Assembly (NCBI GenBank): GCA_947247005.1
Contig: OX365954.1
Coordinates: 3,674,001 to 3,738,000, forward strand
Direction of reading: 5' to 3'
DNA length: 64,000 bases
Source of the DNA: Spisula solida
Lineage: Eukaryota; Mollusca; Bivalvia; Venerida; Mactridae
Both the position numbers and the translations under genes were made by a program. Positions within the stretch are counted from its first letter, which is position 1. Every line of letters starts with the position of its first letter. Positions 1 through 12,700 of this stretch are shown here, in pieces. The notes under the pieces were generated by a model. The model was not told the DNA's origin. It saw only the letters and a list, made by a program, of their open reading frames with translations, and ran no database searches.

Positions 1-75
1 TAGATATATGCATTTAATGATTTCATTGTTGTAATTTATATTGCTGAGAGCTTTAGTAAGTAGGCCTATATTGTT

Positions 76-175
76 GGAAAAAATTTCCCCAAAATGGCGT
101 TTTACGCGCAATTTTTTTCCCTCTCAAAAGGCCAGGCCCCTTCCCCAAATTCAGAAAAAAGCCCTGGTGGACCTC
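76..175. repeat. truncated MITE, same family as 10311-10504
   Basis: The right end AAAAAAGCCCTGG and the preceding run of CCCC-containing, T-rich sequence match the family whose complete copy at 10311-10504 has inverted ends CCAGGGCTTTTTT / AAAAAAAGCCCTGG. Only one end is present here. Confidence 0.5.
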
Positions 176-494
176 CTGTGACGCTTGATTACTGATAATT
201 GACACAGATTAGCTAACTTGTGTATACTGTTTATTTCGATGTCCGGAAGGCTAATATACGCTTGGATCATAAATTTCGTACACAGAGTCAAATCTCGGAC
301 GTACATGTAGATGTTGATTATACAAACTTTTGGTCTGTTGTCTGGTTTGCTGTCAAAGAGTTGTCCGGGACTAAATTATTAGGCATAATCAGTTGTCTGT
401 TGTATGAAATCCTGGGGAAGTTACTTATCCTGTGCAAGTACTTATTTCCCAGACTGCAACTTGGTTAAATACTAAGTCTTATCAAAATTTACAG

Positions 495-520
495 ACTTTG
501 ACCCAACTGCAAGTCCTCAG
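495..520 (+). other. PBRM1: candidate 5' UTR microexon
   Basis: A 26-nt segment lies between an acceptor (AAAATTTACAG, ending 494) and a strong donor (CAG/GTGAGC at 520/521), 71 bases upstream of exon 1. It is too short and out of frame to be coding. It is offered only as a possible untranslated exon, and chance is quite likely. Confidence 0.2.
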
Positions 521-594
521 GTGAGCTCTGTGGGACAAATGGTCCTCTTGTTAAATCATATTCTATTAATTTAGAACTTTTCTGTTCACAGAAA

Positions 595-726
595 ATGCCA
601 GCTAAACGAAAGCGAGGGGCCACTGGTTCAGAAACACCAGGGAAAACAGATGATCCAGAACGATCACCTACCCCTACTTCAGGATCAGCTACTAAAAAGA
701 GGAAGAAAGAATTGCAATACGATCCG
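595..726 (+). CDS. PBRM1: PBRM1 exon 1: start codon and basic N-terminus
   Basis: Encodes residues 1-44, opening MPAKRKRG and ending KKRKKELQYDP. The acceptor TTCTGTTCACAG ends at 591, the ATG is at 595 (context AAAATGCC), and the donor is CCG/GTAAGG at 726/727, phase 0. The two Lys/Arg clusters look like nuclear localisation signals. The end of the exon aligns with the vertebrate stretch just before bromodomain 1, where an Asp-Pro pair is also found. The start is the only ATG in frame and fits the short basic leader of the family. Confidence 0.9.
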
Positions 727-3700
727 GTAAGGTTTCTTGTCAATTGTAGGGGTCCGACAACTCTGGAATAATCAGGGTATCAGGATTTGCTGCCGTGATT
801 TTTTTCTTTCTTTTTAGGGTCCGGAAAACAGACCCTTTCCCAATTGCAAATAGGCTATAATTTTCCCAAATTTGAATGGAGAAATTCCCAGTAAACAATT
901 TAAATTTATTTTTTTCAAAATCGGACATAAATAAAAATGATAAAGTTATGAACATTTTTGACAAGAGGTCAAGCATAAAAGTTAAAAGAAACCAGTAAAC
1001 ATTCACATGTAATCTTTTTTCTGTTTTATTTGGCCTTTCTGCTTCATGGAAATTCCCAATTTCAAGTTGTCACAATGCGAAAATTCCCAATCTGAAAAGA
1101 CCCTTTCCCAAAGAGGCAAAAAAATCATTGTGCTGCACTAGAATGAACTCAACTGTAGAAAATAAATTATACTCGTTGAAAAAAAACCAATATATTATTG
1201 ATTAAAGTTATGAGAATTTGAAATTTCATTACTTAATTTTAGCAATATTATAATGTTCGCAACAATAATTTTGGTGTAGGAATGTGTGCCAATGTCTACA
1301 GAAAGACCTGCATCTTATTTTCAGGATTGGGTAAGCTATTTAATATTGAACTCAAGTGCTGTGTTGACTTAGATATTGATGCTTAATACTGCCTGGTTGG
1401 TTTGTGGCTGGTTCTATTTACTGAACTCTGATATTACCAACATATTACATGTTATCTTGGAATATTGAACTAGTATCTGGTTTGTTTCAGGTGGTGCAGC
1501 CCAGTACATCATCAGATATTGAATTTGTAAGAGTGAAAGTTGTCTTTGCGAAATATTGTTTTAATTGCATGTTTCCCTGTTTTTCCAGCATGTGTGGTAT
1601 TGTGACTGTAGAGAGAATGAGATGTCTATTGTTTCCATGGAGTTGTTTGACAATAACTGTATTTAGTATTTACTCTGCCGCTAATGCCAGTTTCTTGTAA
1701 CCTGAGGCTGACAGATAAATTATGTTGGCATCCACTGCAAAAGATTTTTAAAACCAAAAATATGCAAAAATTGTGACTTTGCCAGCAGTGTGAATCTTGA
1801 ATCTGATCTCTCACCTGTTATTGTTTGAGTGGCCTAGGACCAATTTATCAGTTTATGTCCTCTAGTTATATTTCTATTCCCTCATTTGGACAGCAAAATA
1901 AAAAAACAAATCCTGTAAACCTTAAACTAAAAAAATTGCCTTAATAAGATTTATATAATTAGTTCCAAGGCTTCACATTACAGCTGCAAGAAATTCTGTG
2001 ACAGACTATTCAATAACATCTTCAAATATTTCAGACATGTGCATCACTCATTCAATGGATAAAGTAATCAAAAATACATGTAAGATCAAAATAAGTTGTA
2101 TCTTCTTGGTCAGTGTGGTACAAAATAAGTACTTGTAAGTGAAGTGAACGAAGGCTCATTGCTCATTTTATATATCATGTCTTTGCAGAGATTAATTTTA
2201 TGTACATAAAAAAAGGGAAAAAATGCCTATGTTTAAACAGTTTCTGTTTTGCCTGTGTTGGTTTCAGATTTCAATCATAACTAATACTTGTATTAGATTT
2301 AGATTTTGGCAATTTGTTAGGCTAGTTTAATATTGCATGATGTTTTTTTGTGTGATACTGTAAGTTTAGTTAATAATCGAAACACATGTCAGGCCTGTAG
2401 GAATCTGAAATAGATTCAGAATTTCGGAAAGAATTTTGTTGAACAATACTTATATAATAATAAAGACGTAAAATAATTGCCCAGTTGGTAATTACCAATC
2501 AATTGCAGAATCCAATGGATTTCGTAAAAATTCTGAGTTTAACAATCTTCGACAAATAATTAGGTTACAATGTTCTGTTTCCTAATACCTAATGGTCATG
2601 TCCTTCTGATGTGGAGAAATTGTTTGTACTGGTTGAAATGGTTATTCCTAATGCCAGTGTAATTGATTAGGTCAACTGTCCATTGTATATTACTGAAAAT
2701 ACTGTAAACCAAGAAATTATTTTGCATGATTTAATTTCGCGGATTTCGCGACTGGTAGAATTTCGCGAAATTAAGTCACCACGAAAGTGCTAAAAATATT
2801 AATATAGACATTGCAGGTAACTTAAAAACGTGAAAAGTTAGTATTCTTGAAAGTGAATGGGTTTACAGTACTCTAAAACAACTATGATATGTTGTAAGGA
2901 CAATATTTAAATAGTATTCATAAAAATTTATGCAGATCTACAACATATATTACTTGCATTAATTATAGTAAAATAAGGGATGTTTTTACATTGGCATCTT
3001 TGTGACCTCAATCATCAATGTGAATGGGGGGGGGGGCTTCCCCGGGAGAATGAGGGGCTTCCCCAAAATGTATGGTTAGGATTAAAATTGATGTCAACTG
3101 AATGTCGTATTATCTAATTGTAGTGTTTATTGGTGTATGTTTCATTTAGAGGATATATGCATGCTCTGTTTGTCGTCAACTATTCGGATACATTTATCTA
3201 TTATAATGTAATACCATTGAGTATTCCCGTGTTTTGAGGGAAACTGGTCTATCTGAACACATATCCAGGGGGGATAAACACGTGACCATAATTTGAAACA
3301 AGATGGCGGCGTAGACGCGAATATTATCGTTTTGGGACTATTATTTCAAGGTGAGTACAGAATTAAAACATCTTACATATCCCATCATATGGTACTCAAA
3401 GCGCGCTTTCCAGCGGTGTATAATCTGCTGGTCTGGTATGTTTACTTTCTGAGAACATTAAGACCAAAATTTCGAGTCGAGCACAAGAAGCAATGGTGTA
3501 TTTCACGCTTTTGATAAATTTTAGCGTTTTTGTGACCAAATCGCACTTTTGTGGAGTATTTAAAGCAAATACTTACTAGAAATAGTTTATAATGTATGTC
3601 AGCACAAGTCATTGGCTCATATTTATCATATTTATGCAATTTATCAATTTCGAAGGCGTTGGTGCATCCCACGCCGAATAAAACGATGGTGCATTTCACG

Positions 3701-6700
3701 TTCAATCCACGACAAAGAATGGTGCATTTCACGCTGACATGTATTTATTACCAAAATGAGTGTTATTTTCTCATATTTATTGTATAAAGCATGCATCCTG
3801 ACACCTCTTATTGTAGTTCACGAGTCGTATCTTAAATACATGTGCATGTAGTGCGCCGGAGATAACACTAGCATTTGTTGGCAAATAAAATATCAATTAA
3901 ATGCATTTCTGAAGTCTTATTTTGTTCGCTTTTGTGCATTATCACTTTAAAAAGGATATTTACTTTCAGACTACACTGAAGCTTGTGGCAAGTGTACCGT
4001 GCAGTGTTTATAATTATTGTCATTTTCATTTGTAAACAAACAGTGGGGAAATTGCCCGATTGGAAATTATGATTGAAAACTTGCCCGACCGGGCGAACAA
4101 ATGGTCAATTTATTTATACCTTAGAAGATTAACCTTGGCATAAAGATATTTGACCAAGCGATAATCTGAACAAATGTTTCATATCACATTGTTTATATCC
4201 AAGATCGTACCGTTCCAAATTCCTTTGAAATGTCTTGATTCTGAGATATATAGCCTTATAAACTGGCTTATTCGGCCAGTACAAATTTGTCCGCATTGGC
4301 AACTTTCTACTTTTCAAAATATATTAACTTATCTGATCGGGAAAGTGAACATAAAACACTTAATATATCTCAGAATATAGACAATGTCTGAACAGTAGGG
4401 TTTCAGATAAACCTTTTCTTCTACGAAATATGCAATCATATTGTCTCCATGTCAAATATTCATATGCACAGGTTAGATTTTCATAAGTGGGCGTTTCTAT
4501 TGTCCAATCAGACAATTTAAGAAGCAAAATTTCCCGACCGGACAAGTAGTTAAGGGAATCCCCGAATTTCCCGATCGGACAGTTTCCTCCACTGACAAAG
4601 GCTAATGTTTTCATGTTACATAAATCTAACCCTTTGAACACATTCTTTTCTTGTAGGATGATGCGTGAAAGAAGTTACAAATACCTCGTCGCTAAAAATC
4701 TTGCTGCAGCACACCAGCATTCTCGTTCACCAGAGTATTCTTCGTCCGAAACATAGTAGTCTGGGAACTTGACTAACCACTGATGTATGAGGATGCACAC
4801 CAGCGGTTAAAGACTTCCGTTTACTGATAATTGATTATACAACCTTGACATACGAGAAATAAACAAATACAATATGATGATGATTTCGTTTATTAAACAT
4901 TACTGAATGATAAACAACACATTAGAGTAATCACTTATAAAATTTATCAATCACAGGAAAGCATAATAGAAAGTATCTACGTTTAATGTTTTTATATGAC
5001 AATGCTTAATGAAGAAATATGCAAGTAGAAACATTGTGGATATTGATCTGCTGAAACTATTAAAGAATTCCATACAAAGCAACACTGTAATTCTGAACAC
5101 GACGGGAAATAACTCGTTTTGTTCAAAAAGCATTATGCTTATTAAAACTATACTCAATAGCAGTTGAACTGTTTTCTGGCAATAAACACCAATAGAAGGT
5201 ACTATTGTTAAGGAAATCAATACTGATATCAACATTTTAATGCAAATTGAGTCAAACTTTGGTATTTTTCAAATTACCTCCCTTCGAATTAAAATAAGAG
5301 CATATTTACCGTTGCGGTTGTGATCAACTCTAAGCATAAATTGTTGATTTCAGCAATGGAATGTGTCAATTAAATAAAACAATATAACGTTCGTTGATCA
5401 GTGGGGGAAATTGACCGATCGGGCAATTCTGTGATTCCCCTAATTATTTGCCCGAGTGTGAAATTCTGCTCGAAAAAATGCCTGATCGGGCAATAAAATG
5501 GTCAATGGATACATACATCAGACGAACTGACCTGTGCACAATGATACTATACCAAACGATTATCTAAACACATGTTTCATATCACAAAGGGTATGTATAT
5601 ATCTAAGATACTGTCGTTCAAATTTCCCTTCAATAATTGTCTAGATTCTGATATTTCTAGCCTTAAAAACTACCAATTTTGCCGGTCAAAATTCATTAGG
5701 TTCACTTGTCCGTTTTTGGCAACTTTCGACTATTCAAAATGTTATTACTTGCCCGATCGGGTAATTTAAATTGCCAAAACGGGAAAGTGAACAAAAACAC
5801 AAAAAAAACTCGGAATCTAGACAATGTAAAATAATTATGAACGGTAGGATTTTAGATACATGTGCAATCAGATCTTTTCCATGTCAAATATCCTTATGTA
5901 CAGGTTAGTTTTTTTTAACGGTGGGCGTTTCTATTGACCGATCAGACAAAATTTCCCGATGGGGCAAATTGTTAGGGGAATCCCCGAATTGCCCAATCGG
6001 GCAATTTCCTCCACGGTTTAAATTGCATATAAATAGTGTGGTACCTTTATCATAAGGCACATGTATATTGCGACAAAACAAAGGAACGTTGTTACATACA
6101 TAACATATTAACGCAAATCAGTCTCTGTGCAAACGCTGTACTATAGATTAAGTAGTTAGACCTATCAAAAATAAAATGCATTTTAATATGGCAATATCTG
6201 TGCACATTTATCGATACTCCTACATTTAGTTCTGTATTCTTCACATAATTTCACGTTACTTAAATACAATCTATGACTAATCAAACCACGACTTGACAAA
6301 CCAGTTTTCCTGGACTGTATTCTAAACAGTACCAACTTAATATTTTAAATGAACCGGGTTCTTCTCCACGGACACAAGCAGCACGGATGAGGCGTCTGTG
6401 GCGTCTCTCGTGATCTCGAAAACCCGATATGCTTCTTAAGACCTACACGCGCTGTCTCATGTCTTCAATCATATCTAAGGAAATGAAATATTGTTAGTAA
6501 GATAACGTATTATACTGGTACGGGCTTATATTGCACACAAATGGTATAGAACAAGTACTAACACAGTAACACTGTAAGTACAGTAACATACTAAGACAGT
6601 TTCGGTTTATTATTCATTCAAAAGTTTCAAAACATGCAGACCTGTTGTACAATCCATTTGCCATATTCAAATAACAAACAAACAAACGTTCTAACAAAAT

Positions 6701-9700
6701 AAAAAAAAACATTCATTTGCAAGAGAAACCAATTACATATATGCGAAATTGTGGTGAATTATTACATGTGTATCTCAAAATAACGTGAAATGCACCATCG
6801 ATTTATTCGGCGTGGGATGCACCAATTCATGCAAAAATTATAAATGTTGTAAATATGATAAATAAGAGCCAATTACTTGTGCTGCCATACGTTATAAACT
6901 ATTCCTAGTAAGTAGTTGCTTTAAATACACCACAAAAGTGCGATTTGGTAACAAAAACACTAAAATTTATCAATAGCGTGAAATGCACCACGGCTTCTTG
7001 TGCTCGACTCGAAATTTTGGTCTTAATGTTCTCAGAAAGTAAACATACCAGACCAGCATATTATACACCGCTGGAAAGCGCGCGTTGAGTACCATATGAT
7101 GGGATATGTAAGATGTTTTAATTCCGTACTCACCTTGAAATAATAGTCCCAAAACGATAATATTCGCGTCTACGCCGCCATCTTGTTTCAAATTATGGTC
7201 ACGTGTTTATCCCCCCTGATATCAAGCAGCAAGTAGATTGTTTCACTGTTACCCTTGTTTATTTATTTAATGTCAATAGTCACCTGTATCTGTTTGTCAC
7301 CTTTCAATCAGTATTGTAGCAGTCATTTTAATTTCCTATTCCAATAATTCTTATTTTGTGCTTTCCTGTATTATTACCAGGATATCATTGTTTACTTACC
7401 ATATCAGAAAAAGGAGCCAACTTGGCTTGAAATGTTCATAATATATTGACCATACTCCGTTCATTGTTCTAGTTGTTTGAATTATCAAAATTATGATGTA
7501 CGATTCCTAAGGTTACTGCATTGGTTAGAACTAAGAATGTATTTTTTTTAAAGTTGATTTCTTTTGGTAGTTTGTATAAAAAATTAAAAATTCTCTGTTT
7601 TAGTTATATCATACATGTGCGTATTTAAAAATAGGACAATGTCATGTAATGTGCATTTGTTAGCAATTTAGAGGTATACTCTTTACTTGGGCAGTTTGTG
7701 TCTGTTGCTTATGCGTTGACAATGACCTCCAATTCTAGTTACGGCGTGTCAATTGATATTAAATTATTTATTAGCAGTTACTGTTTTGGCATTTATAGGT
7801 TATAGTTTATAGAATATAATATATTTTTGTTGACCCATGGTTTACATTTGAATATTGATTTGATGTTAGATGTTAGAACTCTGGTGAGTGATTTAAAACC
7901 ATCTTGAAATCTTTCAGTGTCACAGCATCAGTTGTATAATATTTTCATGTATAATATGTATTTTATTTCAGACGCAAGCATCCACATCACAGAATGATGA
8001 TGTAGATATAGTAAGATATATCATTACAGTTAACTTCATCTTATAATGATACTGACAGGACGCTCGTATGTATTTCATAAAACTTATTCTGTCAATGCTC
8101 GTGACACTGACATTTATTAGAACCGAATATTGGATTAACCCATTTTACGATGCAAAAATTAGATTAACCGATCTTACGATGCAAATACAAACTTGTTTAC
8201 ATAAATTGTAATACTGGTTCGATTGCATAATACGGTGACTTACATTATGTATGCCATTGGTTTCAATCCAGGTCCCGATCTCCCGAAACATCTCACTCTG
8301 AGTTAAATCTCATCTCAAATATTGCCATGCCTCTTTAAGATAATATCCATGGGAGACTGTACTCAAAATTTGCATCACAAAAAAGAAAACCCTATTCTAA
8401 GTTTTTACAGTAAAATTTAAAGAGCTTGAACCATCAATTTAATCGTAAATTCTGACTCTGGTTTGAGAAAAATCTCAATTTGAGATGAGATTTCTACTTG
8501 AGATGCTTCAGGAGATCGGGGCCAGGACACATGAATTTGTCCATTAGAAATGTGTCAAAGAAAATATAGACATACAGCCTCAGACAGTATCATTGCAGAT
8601 GAAGTCTTCTGTATAAACCCCTGATATGATATATTGTGCAAACCAACAGTTACTGTTGTCTATTACAACATGCAGTGTAAACCAAGGCTTTAACAGAGAA
8701 ACATCCTTGGAATCCTTGAAAACTGATCTGGAAGTAGGGTTTTCATGAGGCATTACTTGTAGGAAAATTTATCTCCTACCTGGCATTTGTTTGAATTTGG
8801 TTGAGTCTTTTAACAAAAAAGCAAAATAAATATATGAGAGTAATCAATGCTTTGTATGTTAATTTCCTCATAACTTCTAATGGATCTTGACGGTGCAAAA
8901 TTTCATTAAAAATTTATATCAGTTATCTCAAAATGCACTGGCTATAATGCACTATTAATTATATTTATTCCCATCCACAATTCAATTTGTTTCAAGCTTT
9001 AATTGGATTCCATGAAATGATTTGTAATAAGTCTGGTTTACTCTGCAAATGTTCCACATGTTTTGTCTTATACAGAGCTGATAAAATTTCCCCATCAATG
9101 AAATGATGTCAACACATTTTGTTCAAAGTTAGTTTGAAATTTACTTACAGTTTAAGTTCCGCTTACATTTGTATAATTACTTTCATGAAATTTTATGAGC
9201 TCTGACCCTGTATTTCAGAAAAATCTCAATTCAAACCTACTAACTTACCAGTACTCTCAAATTTTCAGTTTGGTGATGGTAAAATGTAAGATTGCAATCA
9301 AATCTAATTTCGGATTTTCACTCAAATAGTTTTGGTTAACTATGTGCCCTCATCAATGATTTTATCTGGGTTGGGAATACATATACAAAAGACAGTTCCA
9401 GAAGGATTGGAATTTGACATATTTCTGTGGTCGGGGAAAATATACCATAAAATGTAACCTTTTTCTTACTTTGGGGATGGGACCTTAGACTTTAATTAGG
9501 GGGAGGGGGTATTGGTATTTTGGTATCATGGGGAACTTCATTTTTGAGGAAAACTGCATGATTTTAAAGACGTTTATTTCTTGCGGAATGGGCCTTTTAA
9601 CATTTGATGAGATATTTTCTGTGAATATGGGGCATGTTTTCTATAGTCTTGTGTAACATGTCTTTAGTGTATTTTGTTTTGTTGTCCCTGGTTTTTCGTT

Positions 9701-12700
9701 CTGTCTTTGATTTCAGTATTAATTTTCCCCATCTTATTATTTTCAGCATGCAATATTTAGAGAACATAGACAGATATGTTGTGATTCTGGAAATTGTTGG
9801 CAGTTTTTTTGCCTTGTACAGTAGGGGTCATTGTATTTAAAAAGGGTGTCCTCCTTCTAGAAAAATGCTTTAAAGTCATGTACCTTGTTTTCTCTAAAAA
9901 TGAAGACCACCTCTACTCAGTTATTGGGCTAGAGTCACAGTTGGAAGTTGAAAAACAGCCAAGGATGGATACAAAATGTAAATGGCAAATTTCAAAGTTA
10001 GAGATTTTTTAAATCACAGCTGTTGATAGATTATGATCTTTCCCAAGTCTGGCATGGTATGAAATAATCAATGCATTTTAATATAAAATTTTCATCAGCA
10101 GTCAATTATGTGTACGTGGAAAATGGAAGATTTTTAGTGACAAATCTGTCTGTTTAATGTACTGTCTGTGTTGTTTATCCATTGTGCTTTAAGTGCAGAA
10201 ATGGGTTTAGTCAATTTACTTAATAATATAGTATTTATCATTTGTGTAGACTATGTGCCCTCATCAATGATTCTGTCTGGGATAGGAAAACTAATTACAA
10301 CTGAGAGTTACCAGGGCTTTTTTCAAGAGTAGGGGAAGGGGCCTTTTTTGAATTGGGGAAAAATTAGTCATAATTTTGGCGAAAGGGGAAGATAAAACTT
10401 GATATAAATTGGATTTTAGGGGAAAACTTCATGATTTTAAAGAATTTTCCTTAGGGGAAACCACCTGTAAACGGTCCCTGCTATAGAAGGAAAAAAAGCC
10501 CTGGTTACCTTCTTTGATACTGGCAAGTGGACATAAATAGGGTTCTTAGTCTGGCCCCTATTACATACTGGTACTCTAGCTAAGTCTGGTCCCTAATACA
10601 TACTCTAGCTATATACTGGAATCACATCATTATAGTTCATATAGCTTGACTGTTTAATAATCTTTCAGTTTCTGTTACGTTTTCAGATTATGTTGGTGTT
10701 TTAGATATATCAAGATGTGTTATGCATGAATTTTATTTTTGCACTTTCTATATATTTATTGATATAGTCTGCTGATGATAACACTAGCCTTTGTTTACAA
10801 ATAAAAATAAGAATTAAATGTATTTTCGATGTCCATTGTTTGTCAATCTGGTGCATAATCACTTTCAGTTGTATACTCCTTCAATCTACACTAATAACAA
10901 ACAGTCGACCGTGTAGTGTTTATATCATCATTGTTTGTTTATTGATAAGGCTAGAGTTATCTCCAGCAGGCTATAACTGGTTTTATCTGTACATAACATG
11001 GAGAATTCTTCTCTTTTCCTATTATGACAAAAATGTATTAACATGTATTAAATGGTCAAATGCGAGTAAAAAACATGTAAATTAAAAATATGTACGATTG
11101 TAATTTGTTAATATACTCAATATTGTGTTATCTGAAAGCTATCCTCAAATCTTTAAAGCATCTTCTTCTGTTGTTTTTTTATCTCACCCCTGATTTGAAC
11201 AAATACAGTCCAGTTAGGATATTGTGAAAGTGATGTTGACATTTATGTGTACATAAAAGATTACAACCATTTTTTAAACAGGTAGAGCGAATATAGTATG
11301 TTAGTTTGCATTGAAATTATAGCTGTATGTATAAGCCTTTGTAATTGGTTTTACACCGTATTAGTGGACTCGACCGCTGCATCACTCTATTCTTATTCTG
11401 ACTGGACAGTAACATGTCAACTTTCTGTAGCTCTCGTCTGTCTCGTTTACATCTCATTATTGCTCCTTACTGTCTGGACTCTAGTATACGTAACACAGTA
11501 ATAGTACTTTTCTGATTAACTTGCCCCCGTATTGGCCCGGTGAATTTATCAGCAGCATAATTTACTGTTACCGTATAGAGGTTGTTGCATTTTACTGGAG
11601 AGAAATCAATACCCATATGTTTCCTTCTCCATTGTATTAGTTGAAAATTGTTACAAGTTGATGTTGTGACAAATTTAGTGAATTTAGAATTCACATGAGC
11701 ATCTATGCTGATTATACTGTTACATATACAAGCAAGTAAGGGGTATTACTGGGCGCTTAATGGATTAATTTTTACCAGATTTTATTATCAAAACTCTACT
11801 ATTTTGGTTGAAATTTAGTTTAATTACCCCTTTAGTCAGAATCCTGTGGTGAAATGTGGCTTTCTTGAAATTTTAGAGGTCTATGGTCAATTCTAGGATC
11901 AACATTTTAAACCCTTCATTTTCACTTACATATTATTCCATCTGCACACAGCTGTACATCATATTTATCTTAATCTTGCACTCTTTTCTTTAATATTTTC
12001 GCTTCGTATTTGTTTCAATATTGAATTATGAACTTTTCATTTTTCTGTATGAGCTTTATCGTATCTGGGTGTGGTTATAGAAAAAGTTACATTTGTATTT
12101 TGCTAATATTGATCCTGGTATTCTAAGGTTACATTGATTAATAAAATTTGGTTGGTTAAATGCTTTCCCTGTGGTCTCACAGTAACATAGTCCACCCATT
12201 GTCCCAAGGAATCAAAGGTTGCATGTTTGATGCACATGCCACTATATACAAACCTATTGGTTATTGAAAATGCTACTTCTATGTATAGCAGGGATGTGGT
12301 TCTTCCTCTTTTGGTCTTCAAATATGAGGATGTAGGATGCTTTCAGCTGCTCGAGTGTTTGTATTATTCAATCCCTGTAAGGTTAGCAGAGAGTGTCAGG
12401 ATGAATTAACTAGGTAGCCTTTATATACTAGTTTACAGACTGTTAAACCAGAGGTTAATACAACAAAGGTTGATTGACCAGGGTGGTTCCACAGCTGAGG
12501 AGTTTACTAATATTGGTGCATGTAATGTAGTAACCATACTATCTATCATTTCAGGCTGAGATCATACAAGAATTATTTGACACAATCAGAAACTACAAAT
12601 CTGAGGAAGGTAAACTTCTGTGTGAATCTTTCATCAGGATACCCAAACGAAGGTATGTCAATTTTGACGCTAGCTGAGAGAGGAGTTTTTGGCTACTGGT

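Larger units (their letters stand above)
1..591. other. sequence upstream of the first coding exon
   Basis: No convincing promoter, TATA box or CpG-rich start region is visible. The stretch holds a MITE fragment (76-175) and one very short candidate untranslated exon (495-520). Exon 1 begins with a splice acceptor at 590-591, so the transcription start and first 5' UTR exon probably lie outside the window or are unrecognisable here. Small open frames in this stretch lack coding character. Confidence 0.5.
3266..7218. mobile_element. ~4-kb element bounded by 437-bp inverted repeats
   Basis: The left arm 3266-3702 and right arm 6782-7218 are near-identical in inverted orientation, beginning CAGGGGGGATAAACACGTGACC. 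Each arm carries, reading inward, a CACGTG box, CAAGATGGCGGC and a strong splice donor, then several copies of GTGCATTTCACG-like motifs that could be transposase-binding sites. The interior holds nested MITEs (3847-4038, 4041-4594, 5399-6014), a coding-like last exon on the + strand (4658-4756) followed by AATAAA (4858-4863), and a GC-rich patch at 6337-6480 with a short open frame on the - strand. This looks like a decayed DNA transposon with promoter-bearing termini. The superfamily was not recognised. Confidence 0.6.
727..12554 (+). other. PBRM1 intron 1 (11.8 kb)
   Basis: Contains a MITE (749-~1310), two microexon candidates (1491-1526, 7972-8010), a MITE at 2700-2871, the ~4-kb inverted-repeat element 3266-7218, and MITEs at 8271-8523, 10311-10504 and 10764-10975. 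A short repeated phrase (CTATGTGCCCTCATCAATGA) occurs at ~9340 and ~10251. I see no other gene: the open frames at 9634-10012, 10840-11085, 11298-11694 and 12103-12409 lack coding character. Confidence 0.7.

Noticed and set aside
3293..3514. Open frame LKQDGGVDANIIV... present at both 3293-3514 and 6970-7191
   Set aside because: It is duplicated only because it lies in the inverted repeat. It lacks an ATG start, and the ATG inside it is followed by a stop after three codons.
9634..10012. Two overlapping open frames in intron 1
   Set aside because: Phe/Leu/Ile-rich composition typical of AT-rich non-coding DNA, no splice structure or recognisable motif.
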